This document shows, piece after piece, positions 14,759 to 25,200 of a DNA stretch of 32,180 bases. Each line of letters starts with the position of its first letter. Positions within the stretch are counted from its first letter, which is position 1. Below the pieces are notes generated by a model. It worked only from the letters and a program-made list of their open reading frames with translations, searched no databases and was not told where the DNA came from. Source of the stretch: a virus; the IMG/VR virus record IMGVR_UViG_3300017751_000106, positions 1-32,180 of that record; one strand, written 5' to 3'. Made by a program: the position numbers and the translations under genes.

Positions 14759-15355
14759 ATGGCTACCCTGACTTCTGAACTTAATGCGGTTAACACCATG
14801 CTGGGATACATCGCGGAATCTCCTGTTAACTCCATTGCAGACACAACTGCCCTGCCCCCGTCAGCGGCGCTAGCTAAAGGCATTCTTGATGAAGTCTCTC
14901 GTGAGGTTCAACAAGAAGGGTGGCATTTCAATACAGCTAAAGACTACACGCTTGAGGCGAACTCATCCAACGAGATTGAGTTACCCGAGAACGTCCTTCA
15001 AGTAGATGCTGTAGACAACACACACGATGTAGTCCAACGAGGAAACAAACTGTTCAACCGTAAGGACTACACAACGACTTTCACCATTGATGAGATTAAG
15101 GTAGATGTTACCTTCCTTCTCGACTTCACCGAGCTTCCCGAACAGACTCGACGTTACATCACACTCAAAGCATCCCGTATGTTCTCCAACAGGCTTGTTG
15201 GTTCGCGTGAGATTGAAGCACTTATCTATCGGGATGAGATCATGGCTAAAGCAGCTATGGAAGAAGCCGAAGGAACCAACTCAGACCGCACCATCTTTGA
15301 CAACTACGACACCGCAAGTCGCATCGGGATTAACCGTAGAACTGACATTGCGTAA
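14759..15355 (+). CDS. Tail tubular protein A (T7 gp11-like, gatekeeper)
   Basis: It forms the adaptor ring below the portal. At 198 residues it matches T7 gp11 (196). Features include ELNAVNTMLGYIAESPVNS, SREVQQEGWHFNTAKDYTL, LPENVLQVDAV, ELPEQTRRYITLKASRMFSNRLVG and the trailing REIEALIYRDEIMAKAAM helix. It begins 12 nt after the terminator T tract, with an ataacaacaac leader and no Shine-Dalgarno motif. Tail tube B follows 8 nt later. Confidence 0.95.
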   Translation: MATLTSELNAVNTMLGYIAESPVNSIADTTALPPSAALAKGILDEVSREVQQEGWHFNTAKDYTLEANSSNEIELPENVLQVDAVDNTHDVVQRGNKLFNRKDYTTTFTIDEIKVDVTFLLDFTELPEQTRRYITLKASRMFSNRLVGSREIEALIYRDEIMAKAAMEEAEGTNSDRTIFDNYDTASRIGINRRTDIA

Positions 15356-15363
15356 TCATTAAC

Positions 15364-18177
15364 ATGGCTAACATCACCACATCCGTCCCCAACCTGATTC
15401 AAGGAGTAAGCCAACAGTCTCCTCGGGTCAGGATTCCTGGTCAATGCGAGGATCAACTTAATGCTCTTCCTACGATCACCAAGGGACTCACCAAGCGTCC
15501 ACCAGCGCGGCTTATCAAGAAGCTGACCGATGCGAACGTCTTTAACAAAGGCGACATGATTCACTTCATCGAGCGCAGTGCGACCGAACGGTATGTGGTT
15601 GTTATTGAACACAGAAGCCAAAGCGACCGACAAGGTGTTCTTAGGGCTTTCAATGTGGACACAGGAGCGGAGGCAACGATTGAGGGTGTTACTGGTGGTT
15701 ATAACATCAATAACAATTACCTCCAACTGAAAGCAACGGATGACACTCTTTTCCCTGCTTCAGACTCCCACAAGCTGCTTAAGGCTCGCACCCTTGGAGA
15801 CAGCACGTTCATCCTTAACACCACCAAGACTGTCGCCAAAGGCACGGAGAAGTCCGAAGCTCTCGACAAGTCACGCGCATTGGTGTTCATCAAGCAAGGC
15901 GACTATGGTAAGAAGTATGGTCTTAAGTTCCGTGAAGTGGGGAGTTTCGGTGGAACGGGGGCGACCTTTAGTGTTACTTGGGAAATTCACGAAGTACACG
16001 GAAGTAGTAGAGTCGGGTATCGGATTGAATATCGGATTGCGTCCATTACGTTGGTTAACGGAGGATCAGGTTACAACGTAAACGACAATCCCACATTAGA
16101 TTTTGAAGGTGTTCCTTGGAGGTCTCGACCTGAGATTGTCACAACGCTAACACTAGCAGACGATACCAATGAAGACAGCGGTGTGATTACAGCCGTTAAA
16201 TTACTTTACAAAGGAAGAACCAGAGAGATCGCCCGAGGGAAAGACTCCAGTGGTATTCCGACTTCTTACCCTACTACTGTTAGCTCGTCTGGTCCTTACA
16301 AAGAGGTCTCTATCGTGACTCATGTGTCTAATGACGGGACTGAGAAAGCTGCTGATTCCAATAACATCGCGGAGGAACTTTTCAAAGCTCTTAACAACAC
16401 TGCTCCTGATACAGCAATAGCACCCACTGCTGATAGAGTAACCAACGCAGCTATAACCGACGCTTACACAAGCACCTTCAAGGACGGATCAGTCATCATC
16501 CAACGCAATGACGGAAGGGACTTCTATGTGGAAGCCTTCGACGGTCTCAACGGATCTGGATTAGGACTCGTCCATAAAGAGGTGGATGCTCTCAGTGACC
16601 TTCCTGTTCGCGCACCTGATGGACTCCGTGTGGCAGTCCGAGGTGACTCTGATGCTAACGAGGATGACTACTACCTTAGATTTGAGAGCAACGATGGACA
16701 AGCATTTGGAGAAGGTGGATGGGTTGAAGACGTAGGCCCAGACCTTGAAGTCGCCTTTGACGCTAACACCCTTCCTTTACAGCTAGTCAACACTGCGCCT
16801 AACACTTTCACACTCAACACTACCTCATGGGGAAGACGCGAAGCTGGTGACGATGAAACCAACCCGTTCCCCTCCTTTGTCGGTAAGACAATGAACAACA
16901 TGGTCTTCTTCAAGAACCGCTTTGGGTTCATCTTCCAGGATATCATCGTGCTGTCTGAAGCTGCTGAACTATTCAACTTCTTTAGGACCACCGTAAGGAC
17001 TCTTCTGGACACCGCTCCGATTGACATAACATCTGCCACCGCTAACGTGACTGACCTCCGTAGCAGTATTGCATTCCAAGAGAATTTGTTATTGTTTGGT
17101 AACCGTGGTCAGTTCGTCTTGAAGGGCGACCCGTTGACCAACGACACGGTAACACTCAACGCTATCACGAACTACAACTCGGACACCACCGCAGACCCGC
17201 TTGCAGTAGGATCGTATGTTTACTTTCCGTATGAGCGTGGAGAGTTCCTTGGAGTCCAAGAGTATAGCCTTAACGCCACCACGGATGTCTATGACTCCGA
17301 TGAGATCACCACACAGATCCCTGCGTATATCCCTAAAGGGGATGTGTTATTTGCTGCTGGGACATCATCAGAAGAACTCTTGGCGTTCGCTACAGGAGGC
17401 AAGGACATCTACCTTTATAAATACTTTTTTAATGGACGAGAGAAAGTCCTGAGTTCATGGGGCAAGCTAACGATGTCATTCGATGTCATTGGGATGCACT
17501 TCATGAAGAGTTCGTTGTTCTGTGTGTGCGACAAGGCCGGACAGTCAGTGATCTCTGAGGTTAAGTTTGAAGAGCTACGCTTGGAGGATGACACCACAGG
17601 AGGCTTTACGATTCACCTTGATCTTCTCAAGAAGCACACCTTCACGCAGAGTGTTGTTACTGACGCAGTGGACATCACCATTGACCTCGGGTTTGTCCCA
17701 GAGAGTGGAGATGTAGTTGAGGTGTATGACTTGGATGGAAGGAAACTGAACATTGTTTCAATTAACAACAACACCGCCACCATCCAGGGCTTCTACAAGA
17801 CCTGCTTCTCTGGTCTTAAATACAACATGGAATGCACCTTGAGTGAGCCTGTGTTCAAGCAAGGGAACCCTCCGACATCCTCGGGCCTCGCTCGGTTGAT
17901 CCTTAGGAATGGCACGTTGTTCTTTTCGGATGCTTCAGCGTTCCAGCTTGAGGTAACACCACGCGCCCGTGACAAGAGAGTCTATTCGTATAGTCCCTTA
18001 AACATCAACGTAGATGCGCTGGGGTCACGAGCTTCCGAAGAAGGTAAGTTTAGGTTTTCCATCTATACAGCAGCACCTGAGTCTGTTATTAAGATTGTAA
18101 ATTCAAGTGCCTTTACCGCCAACTTCCAGTCCTGTGAATACGAAGCCAACGTCCACACCCGTTCAACTAGAATATAA
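15364..18177 (+). CDS. Tail tubular protein B (T7 gp12-like nozzle)
   Basis: It forms the hexameric tail nozzle. The start TSVPNLIQGVSQQSPRVRIPGQCEDQLNALP is the diagnostic N-terminus of the family, followed by KGLTKRPPARLI and, mid-protein, PSFVGKTMNNMVFFKNRFGFI with DIIVLSEAAELFNFF, the beta-propeller core. At 937 residues it is longer than T7 gp12 (794). The extra length appears to sit in the segment before the NNMVFFKNRF box (Thr/Ser/Gly-rich beta stretches around residues 200-400). It overlaps the next gene by 44-71 nt. Confidence 0.96.
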   Translation: MANITTSVPNLIQGVSQQSPRVRIPGQCEDQLNALPTITKGLTKRPPARLIKKLTDANVFNKGDMIHFIERSATERYVVVIEHRSQSDRQGVLRAFNVDTGAEATIEGVTGGYNINNNYLQLKATDDTLFPASDSHKLLKARTLGDSTFILNTTKTVAKGTEKSEALDKSRALVFIKQGDYGKKYGLKFREVGSFGGTGATFSVTWEIHEVHGSSRVGYRIEYRIASITLVNGGSGYNVNDNPTLDFEGVPWRSRPEIVTTLTLADDTNEDSGVITAVKLLYKGRTREIARGKDSSGIPTSYPTTVSSSGPYKEVSIVTHVSNDGTEKAADSNNIAEELFKALNNTAPDTAIAPTADRVTNAAITDAYTSTFKDGSVIIQRNDGRDFYVEAFDGLNGSGLGLVHKEVDALSDLPVRAPDGLRVAVRGDSDANEDDYYLRFESNDGQAFGEGGWVEDVGPDLEVAFDANTLPLQLVNTAPNTFTLNTTSWGRREAGDDETNPFPSFVGKTMNNMVFFKNRFGFIFQDIIVLSEAAELFNFFRTTVRTLLDTAPIDITSATANVTDLRSSIAFQENLLLFGNRGQFVLKGDPLTNDTVTLNAITNYNSDTTADPLAVGSYVYFPYERGEFLGVQEYSLNATTDVYDSDEITTQIPAYIPKGDVLFAAGTSSEELLAFATGGKDIYLYKYFFNGREKVLSSWGKLTMSFDVIGMHFMKSSLFCVCDKAGQSVISEVKFEELRLEDDTTGGFTIHLDLLKKHTFTQSVVTDAVDITIDLGFVPESGDVVEVYDLDGRKLNIVSINNNTATIQGFYKTCFSGLKYNMECTLSEPVFKQGNPPTSSGLARLILRNGTLFFSDASAFQLEVTPRARDKRVYSYSPLNINVDALGSRASEEGKFRFSIYTAAPESVIKIVNSSAFTANFQSCEYEANVHTRSTRI

Positions 18178-18634
18178 AAACGTCTACATCCGTTCTGCAC
18201 TCCCAAGTGACATCGAGGACGTAGGTGATAACATGCGGGAGATTGACAAGCTGGAGTGTTTGTTAAGCTCGGGGACTCGCCCTAGAGACGCTATACGCGC
18301 CGGCCTTGAGACTGATTTCCATACATGGTCTATCTGCTCCAACAAAACCAAGAAGCCTTTGGCTTGCTTCGGGGTCGGCCCGTTGATGCCGAATGAAACC
18401 AATTACATCTGGTTGCTTTGCACGGATGACCTAGTTAAAGAATCAGGTAGTGAGTTTGCCAAAGCGAGCAAAGCGTGGGTTAAGTTTATTGTTAACTACT
18501 ACCAACTTCCTTGTGTCAATGAAGTTCACACCGAGAACACCTTAGCTTTACGCTGGTTGAAATGGTGTGGTGCTACTGTTGAAGAGCCAAAAGAAAACGA
18601 TTTCTCCTTATTTATTATCCACCCCAACGAATAA
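18107..18634 (+). CDS. T7 gp13-like protein with GNAT acetyltransferase-like fold
   Basis: Located exactly where T7 has gp13. The C-terminal part (LVKESGSEFAKASKAWVKFIVNYY, HTENTLALRWLKWCGATVEE) parallels T7 gp13 (VWVGNTSHIRFLKTIGA) and the last helices of GNAT folds. PLMPNETNYIWLLCTDDL is the central strand pair. No acetyl-CoA pyrophosphate loop (RxxGxG) is obvious, so catalysis is doubtful; T7 gp13 is needed for virion assembly. Starts available are GTG 18107 or GTG 18134, both inside the gp12 gene. No ATG is usable before the conserved YIRSALPSDIEDV region. Confidence 0.75.
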   Translation: MPLPPTSSPVNTKPTSTPVQLEYKNVYIRSALPSDIEDVGDNMREIDKLECLLSSGTRPRDAIRAGLETDFHTWSICSNKTKKPLACFGVGPLMPNETNYIWLLCTDDLVKESGSEFAKASKAWVKFIVNYYQLPCVNEVHTENTLALRWLKWCGATVEEPKENDFSLFIIHPNE

Positions 18635-18643
18635 CATCCCTTT

Positions 18644-19147
18644 ATGTGTGAACCTATCTCTATCGGAATAGCGACCGCTGTGGCATCATATGCTGGTCAA
18701 CAAGCTGCTGCTAATGCCCAAGAAAAAGCTCAAGAACGAGCCTCTGCTGCGGAACAAATCAGAGCAGGACGAGCTAATACATCCATAAGAATCCGAGAGG
18801 CACAGGAGAATATTGCAAGATCGCAACGTAAAGAATCTGCTCAACTCCAAACCACGGAGGCTAAAGCACGAGCGCGTCTGGTTGCGTTAACCGAAGCAGG
18901 GGTCGCTGGGATGTCTCTTGACAGGGTGACAGATAAACTCTCTGCCAAAGAAGCTAGATACCGTTTATCCGAGGATCGCCAAAAGGATTTACAAACACAA
19001 CAGTCGGCATTCTCATTGGAGGAAGGCGCACTGCGATCTCACATGAACCAACTCAGAATAAACCAACCAATCAAGCAAGCGAGTCTCTTGGAGTCGGGCT
19101 TGGCGGGAGTAAAAGCTGGGTTGGCTGTAAAACAAATAAACGACTAA
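18644..19147 (+). CDS. Internal virion protein gp14-like
   Basis: It is an ejected core protein thought to form a pore in the outer membrane. The 167-residue product starts MCEPISIGIATAVASYAGQQAAANAQ, like T7 gp14 (MCW...IAISGAQAISGQNAQAK), with a short hydrophobic N-terminal segment, then long helical, Gln/Ala/Glu-rich coiled-coil-like sequence and the VALTEAGVAGMSLDRVTDKL segment that parallels T7 (GESMLEGSSMDRIKRV). T7 gp14 is 196 residues. It is followed 9 nt later by gp15-like. Confidence 0.85.
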   Translation: MCEPISIGIATAVASYAGQQAAANAQEKAQERASAAEQIRAGRANTSIRIREAQENIARSQRKESAQLQTTEAKARARLVALTEAGVAGMSLDRVTDKLSAKEARYRLSEDRQKDLQTQQSAFSLEEGALRSHMNQLRINQPIKQASLLESGLAGVKAGLAVKQIND

Positions 19148-19156
19148 ACATTCACA

Positions 19157-22100
19157 ATGACAGCAGAAGAACTTAAGGAAGCTATATCGCAAAGTCGAAG
19201 AGAGAGGGTCGATGTTAATATCGGAGAGGTATCGCTTCGTCCCACTGCTCAACCTGGAGGACAATACAATGTTCAAGTAGAGACTACACCAAAGCAGAAC
19301 GCTTTGACCGACTTTGCTAACGCACTGAGACAGTTCCCTCAAATCTACGGTCAATACGCTAACATCCAAAAAGAAGCTGGTAAAAAGGAGATTGATGAAC
19401 TTTCACCAGAGGAGTTAGAGGATCGAGCATTGAACGGTGATCAGGACGCAAAAGAAACTGTTCTAAATCGTTTTAAACTCCGAGGCATTAACGAAGCTCT
19501 CTTCAATGCTAGATACGAGACAACGATCTTTCCAAGGCTCGCAGCGCAAGAGCAGGAGTTTAAAGACATGCGACCAGACGCAGTTGAACAATTCTTTCAA
19601 GATGAAAACGGGAACCCAATCGAAGATGAAACAGACATCATTGAGAACCTCAGACTTAAGTATGCGAGTCTTATACCTGATGACGTAATTAACAACCCAA
19701 ACCAGAAGGTGATGTATAACAAACTCCTTCGACAGTTGAATGGGGTCGCGACTAAATCCTATGCGGTGTTGGAACAGAAACGACAGAAGTTTTTGGACGA
19801 GAGTGTGTTCGCTGGTGTTAACCAGAATGCAAACACCTTTAACCTAGGTCTCCCTCAAACCGCTGACGAAGGCAACTCAGAGATCGTCGATGCTGCGGGT
19901 GTTAATATTGTTAATCCCAATAGAACTATGCTTTCCGAGACACAGTCTCAGCACGGATCGATTTATGTCACGCCCGACGTGCGCACCTTCCTTAACCGCG
20001 CAACGGAACCACCAACAATTCAAGGCAACATCAGTGTCTTTTCTCCCCAAAAACCAGGAAGTAAAATTGGTAAAATGGAAGGTGGTTACAAGGCCGCTAG
20101 ACCTGGTGCTGACGGTAAAAACATCGTTAGAACTCTAGAAGACTTCCGAAAGAACCCCGATACAACGGTAGTGACCGTGGCGGGAAACCCTGAATATTAC
20201 GGTAGGAGGTATGTTGTAGACAGTCTTACTTATCAGAACGCAAAAGGGGAACAACACACGCTTACCAACGTCCCTGTCATGGTTCATGATACTGGTGGAC
20301 GTTTTAAGACTACACCGGAAGGACGCTTTGATATTCCCGCAGACCGTGACTTAGGAAACAAGAGCATGGCAGTTAACCACGGACTTCTTGAAGGAATGCA
20401 ATTCATTCGTGATAAAGCAAGTGAAAGCGGAGCGAAGGTTAAAGTGAAGAAAACCGCAAAAGAGGCAACCCAACAACGTATCGCAGACATTGGATTTAAG
20501 CAATCTACGATGGTCAACGGGGTCATTGATGAGATGAACAAAACCTACTTCAGGGGAATTAAACGAATGAACCAGGGCGCACAGGTCACACAAACCCAGC
20601 TACGCAATAGCGTCGAGGAGAACTTCCAAGAGAGACTTTTGGACGAGATCAGACAAGGGAACCATGTCCAAGTTCAAGCGTTTGTTGACGCAGCTAGTGG
20701 CATCGACCCTGATGGGAAAAAGATGGAGCCTTTGAAATTTCAAGGGGAACCGGTCTCTCCGCGTATGTTAACTACCTTGAGTAGAGCTATTGAAGCACAA
20801 GAGGACAAACTTAACAGAGAGGGTCCAAAGCGAACCGCAAAGGAGAAAGCAGCGTTGAAGAACGTTCGCATTGCTTTGAACAAGATCGCCAAGGATTCTC
20901 CTGATGTCTCCCTAGAGGAAACCAATGAGAAAAGAGAACAACTTGTGTTGAAGTTTCAAAAAGAAGTAATTGATAAAGGATACAGTCAAGATGTTCTTGA
21001 TGACTTCAGAACAGATGTAGGAAACTTTCAATCAATGCTCCCCTTGATCGGAGCAGGTAAAAATTGGAATGGCGTATATATGTCACAAGCGTTTATTGAT
21101 GACCTTGACAAACAACTAGACCCAGGTGACAAAATCATAGCAGGACTCAGCGGAGCGGAAGAGTTACTGCGTGTGGCAGAAGTAAACACGGATTTAGACT
21201 TAAGTCCTCTAAAAGAAGACGATGATCTTGCAGCACTCAGCCCGACTAAACGAACACAGTGGAGCAACCTTACAAACATGATGACCGGAACCGCTGCAAC
21301 CTCTGCTGTCAATGAGGCCAGTCGAGAGATGGCAAAGTTATTTCAAGAAGCAGGGGAAGGTGAAGGGGAAAGGGACGTAAACGCAAACCCGTTAGTCCCT
21401 GATCAAGATGAGGACGGGAACCCAATCGAAGATGAAGAAGGTAATCCGAAGATGATCAGAGCTAATGAGTTATACAGGAAACTGTTGCGTAAGCACATGA
21501 CCGCTGCTCTGACAAGAGAAGTCCTAAACACAACGAACCTTAAGAAGGCGATTGATGACGCGAGGCGCATTAAAGGACCAAAAGTCACCGCTGCTGAAGA
21601 CCCCTTAGACCGTCAAGCTGCTGCGCTAGAACTTCAGCAATCGGAGGAAGGAAGAGATGATTTCTTGGACAGCAAAGGAGAACCCACCAGAAGAACACGG
21701 GGAGGGATTTTTGCCGATGAAGACAAAGCGGCTTATCTTGATAGGTTTGTGAAAACCGCTATTGATCCAGAATCTTTAGCATTGATGGAGGCCCAAACTA
21801 AAAGACAAAAGTTAGATTCTTCCTTTTCGTATGTGGCTGGAACTGTTGACTCGTCTTATTTACTTGAGTCAGCGGAAAGAATAGCCAAAGCATATAAACC
21901 TACCACGAAGAAAAACCTCCGAGCGCGTCTGCTAAACCAACTTAAATACACAGGAATACCTATGGAAAAACATAAAGACGGAATGTTAATTGAATCTAAA
22001 GGAAAGAAAGCAAAGGTATCAGCGACTGGCCGTGTGTTTGGGAGAAATATCCCGAGAGTTCAATTAGACATAAATGTAAATGACATCTACTCCAACCCTA

Positions 22101-22285
22101 AGACTGCTAAAACACACGTTTACAACTATCAAGCAATCAGGGACACTAGAGACGGCAACTACGGTTTGCTGACTGAACTTTATAACATCCACTTCAAAGG
22201 AAAAGAAGAGAGCTATCCAAAAAAGACCTTCTTTGCTGACCAAGAGGCACTTGGAAAACAACTTAAATTTAACCCTTCAAAATAA
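19157..22285 (+). CDS. Internal virion protein gp15-like with embedded 3D/MltA-like domain
   Basis: An ejected core protein by position between gp14- and gp16-like genes. At 1042 residues it is longer than T7 gp15 (747). The N-terminal helical part (LTDFANALRQFPQIYGQYANIQKEAGKKE) is family-like. An insert at about residues 292-410 begins ISVFSPQKPGSKIGKMEGGYKAA and contains VTVAGNPEYYGRRY, then VHDTGGRFKTTPEGRFDIPADRD. The DTGG (Asp378) and FDI (Asp392) boxes resemble the DTGGaIKG...riD motif of 3D and MltA-type lytic transglycosylase barrels; the first Asp of 3D is Asn here. This may cut peptidoglycan during DNA entry, the job of the gp16 N-terminus in T7. The rest is helical. An acidic motif QDENGNPIEDE/QDEDGNPIEDE occurs twice (residues 148 and 750). 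Confidence 0.8.
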   Translation: MTAEELKEAISQSRRERVDVNIGEVSLRPTAQPGGQYNVQVETTPKQNALTDFANALRQFPQIYGQYANIQKEAGKKEIDELSPEELEDRALNGDQDAKETVLNRFKLRGINEALFNARYETTIFPRLAAQEQEFKDMRPDAVEQFFQDENGNPIEDETDIIENLRLKYASLIPDDVINNPNQKVMYNKLLRQLNGVATKSYAVLEQKRQKFLDESVFAGVNQNANTFNLGLPQTADEGNSEIVDAAGVNIVNPNRTMLSETQSQHGSIYVTPDVRTFLNRATEPPTIQGNISVFSPQKPGSKIGKMEGGYKAARPGADGKNIVRTLEDFRKNPDTTVVTVAGNPEYYGRRYVVDSLTYQNAKGEQHTLTNVPVMVHDTGGRFKTTPEGRFDIPADRDLGNKSMAVNHGLLEGMQFIRDKASESGAKVKVKKTAKEATQQRIADIGFKQSTMVNGVIDEMNKTYFRGIKRMNQGAQVTQTQLRNSVEENFQERLLDEIRQGNHVQVQAFVDAASGIDPDGKKMEPLKFQGEPVSPRMLTTLSRAIEAQEDKLNREGPKRTAKEKAALKNVRIALNKIAKDSPDVSLEETNEKREQLVLKFQKEVIDKGYSQDVLDDFRTDVGNFQSMLPLIGAGKNWNGVYMSQAFIDDLDKQLDPGDKIIAGLSGAEELLRVAEVNTDLDLSPLKEDDDLAALSPTKRTQWSNLTNMMTGTAATSAVNEASREMAKLFQEAGEGEGERDVNANPLVPDQDEDGNPIEDEEGNPKMIRANELYRKLLRKHMTAALTREVLNTTNLKKAIDDARRIKGPKVTAAEDPLDRQAAALELQQSEEGRDDFLDSKGEPTRRTRGGIFADEDKAAYLDRFVKTAIDPESLALMEAQTKRQKLDSSFSYVAGTVDSSYLLESAERIAKAYKPTTKKNLRARLLNQLKYTGIPMEKHKDGMLIESKGKKAKVSATGRVFGRNIPRVQLDINVNDIYSNPKTAKTHVYNYQAIRDTRDGNYGLLTELYNIHFKGKEESYPKKTFFADQEALGKQLKFNPSK
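19598..19630 (+). repeat. 33-bp internal repeat, copy 1
   Basis: CAAGATGAAAACGGGAACCC... matches 21404-21436 at 31 of 33 positions, in the same reading frame. It encodes QDENGNPIEDE. Near identity even at third codon positions suggests duplication or conversion rather than protein-level convergence. Confidence 0.8.
21404..21436 (+). repeat. 33-bp internal repeat, copy 2
   Basis: This is the second copy of the repeat at 19598-19630, encoding QDEDGNPIEDE, with two differences (GG for AA). Both copies encode acidic D/N/G turns that could bind a metal ion, but no full EF-hand is present. Confidence 0.8.
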
Positions 22286-22291
22286 AATAAC

Positions 22292-25200
22292 ATGAGTCTT
22301 TTTCGACCTAGCATACTCAATGGTAACCCACTTACCTCCTCAAGCGTATTTGGAGGTTCATCTAGTCCCTTCGCTGCAAACGAACCTGATGTATTTGGCA
22401 GAAGAGAATCCACGGATTCCGACTACGATCACCTTGGATTCGACGAGGATGAACAAGAGGATGACTCCGGCTTTGTAGACACCGTTACTGACATTGGTAA
22501 AGGGATAGCGTATGGTGCTTTGGAAGGAGCGCGATCAATGATGGGTTTGTTTGACATTATCACTTTTGATCTTATACCTGATGACTGGCACGATGACCCT
22601 TACCTTGAAGACCTTAAACCACAAGGAACCGGTGGTCACATCGCGTCTGGTCTAACCCAGTTCGCAACTGGTTTTTTTCCAGGGCTTGGTGTTGCCAGTA
22701 TTCTCGGTAAAGCCACTAAAGCCGCAAAGATTTTTGGAGCAAGTGAAAAGACTGCAAAGCTCGCCAAAGGTTTCACGGCTGGGGCGGTTGCTGATTTCGC
22801 AGCTTTTGATGGACATGTGATTCGTCTCAGTAACATCCTTGCTGATGATGCAGGTATTTCCAACGTGGTGACTGAATATCTTAAATCTGACGAAGACGAT
22901 AGCGAGTTAGAAGGACGCATGAAGAACGCTATTGAAGGTGCTGTAGTAGGGGGCGCTATCGTCAGTGTTATCGCCAGTATTAAACACCTTAGGGCACTTA
23001 GTAAAGGGGACGTAGTTAAAGTTGCCCAAACTAAAAAAGAATTAGACCTAGCGCACATTAAAGATGGCAACGCAACCGAAGCAGGACTTAAGGACGAAAA
23101 TCAAATCACAAAGCTAGTCGAAGGACAAGACCCAGAAGATTTAGTTGACACCTCTATACCAAAACCAAGCGCTGCTCCAGATGTCGCCCCGAAAGCCCCT
23201 AAAGGGAAAGGGAAACCTGACGTATCAAAACTTCAAGCACCTATCAGCGGTCCACAATCAATCTACCAGAACAAAAATATTGTTAACCGTCTCAGTGAGG
23301 TAGACTCCTTGGATGAGCTAGAGGATGTTATGGATGAGCTTATTCCTAGTCTCATGGCAACGGAGAAAAGAACAGTCCAAGAGATGGCAGCGCAGATGAT
23401 CCAACTAGATGAGCTTAGGGGTTTTGATTCTTCATCTATTGCTGCTGCTGTGCGTAAAGGTGCGCTCCAAACAGACAAAGATGTTGAACTTATCACCGAG
23501 CTAGCGTTACGCCAGCAAGTCGCCTTCTCCGGTTCCAGACTATCGTTTGACCGTCAGATCGCATTGGCCAAGCAGATTGAAGAAGTCACAGCACAAGCGG
23601 CACGTTCAAGCGACGAAGCCACAGGAGCGCAACTTGACGAGCTAGCATTGTTGTTGGAAGCCGAACAGAAGCGGTTTGCATTCTTCACGTTGAAACAAGC
23701 AACCATCGGAACAGGAGTGTCCGACATCTTCAGAGCAAGACAAGCAAGGAACGTAGGAGACATCCAAGACATCGTAGGTAAACAACGCCTCGAAAGACGA
23801 GCCGAAGAGATGCATGGCGAAGTAAACGCCGCTTATCTTGCAGACGTTGAAGACACAGGTCTTGATGCCTTGAATGAGGTTAGGACTAGAAGAATTGATG
23901 AAACACCGGAAGCTAGTTTAAGCGGAGACAGTCTAAAACAAAGGCAAAACGAACTGGCGCGTCTGGAGAAACAACTAGAGAGCAAAAGAAGACGCTCAGA
24001 GAAGTTATCCGATACTGACCCAGAGGAAATCAAAGGGACACCGGAAGACCCTGGTGCGCCTAAAAAGGAGTCAGCGGTTGTTGAGAAAATTAACAACGAC
24101 ATCCGAGTGGTTAAGGAGCAAATCCAACACCACAACAAAGTATTTAAAGAGGAGCGAGCAATCATTAAACTACGCGAAGAGGAACACTATATCGACACGC
24201 TGAGTGACACAGCTTACGCTGAACGTGTTGCCCAGAGAAAAGCATCCGCTGCGAAACTTAAAAAGATTAAAGAGGAGCTAGACCCTGGTAAAGCAAACTC
24301 AACTGTCAAGCAGTTGCAAGATCTTATTAAGCAGAAAGGAACAAAGAAACTCAACCGTGCTGCTGCCTCTAAGAAACTTAAGGAACTCCGTAACAAGTTG
24401 GGCGCTCTACGACAGTCTTTACTTGAAGGTGATCTCGGCCCTAAAGGTAAGTTAACACCACAAAAGATTAAACAAGACCCCGAACTGAAAGAGATCTATG
24501 AAAAGATCCAGTCAGCCCAACGGATGCTTAAAGAAGAAAGATCCATTCCTAAAGTGTTGGAGGAACTTAAAGCTCTTGGTAGGATGTCCGACGCTGAGTT
24601 TGAAGTAACACAAATCATCAACAAAGCTAACATCACAAGGAAAGGTAAAGGCGACCAAAGCGCATTGAAGAAGCTCCAAGAACTAAAATCCCGATACACG
24701 AAAGCTCGTTCCGCTTCCATTGAGGAATCCGGTAAGTCGCTTAGATCGAAAAAGGCTTATGCATCTTGGAGGGAATCAAGACCTGGAGATATTCAAAAAG
24801 GTATGAAGGACTACGTTGATCGTCTTCTTTTCGCTGCTGACCAAGAGACTCCGCTAGCCGCTTTCCAGAATGTCGATAAGCTCGCTAAAATGAGTAAGTT
24901 AAGAAAGTTTGCTAACCTCGGTTCACGGTGGTTCCAACGTAACCTTATTTCTGGTGCATCCACGTTAACAATAAACGTAGGAATACCTCAAACAATGCGA
25001 GCTTTGCAACGCTTTGAGCAGACCATAGGAGCAGGTATCAGGACAGCAATGGGTGACAAGGAGGCTAAAGCAGTTCTTTCTTCTAGTTTAATTCCGCACT
25101 CTAAGTTGGAAGATGTGGCTTTAGGATTCAAAGCGGGAGTGAAATCAGCCCGAACCAGATCCGATGTTGTTACAGGAGGGGAGGTCGCTTACGGAGAAAA

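Noticed and set aside
14640-14760. T7-style gp10B frameshift product from the capsid gene
   Set aside because: The -1 frame has a TGA at 14665-14667 immediately before the normal stop. The +1 frame only runs into the terminator and shows no domain-like sequence.
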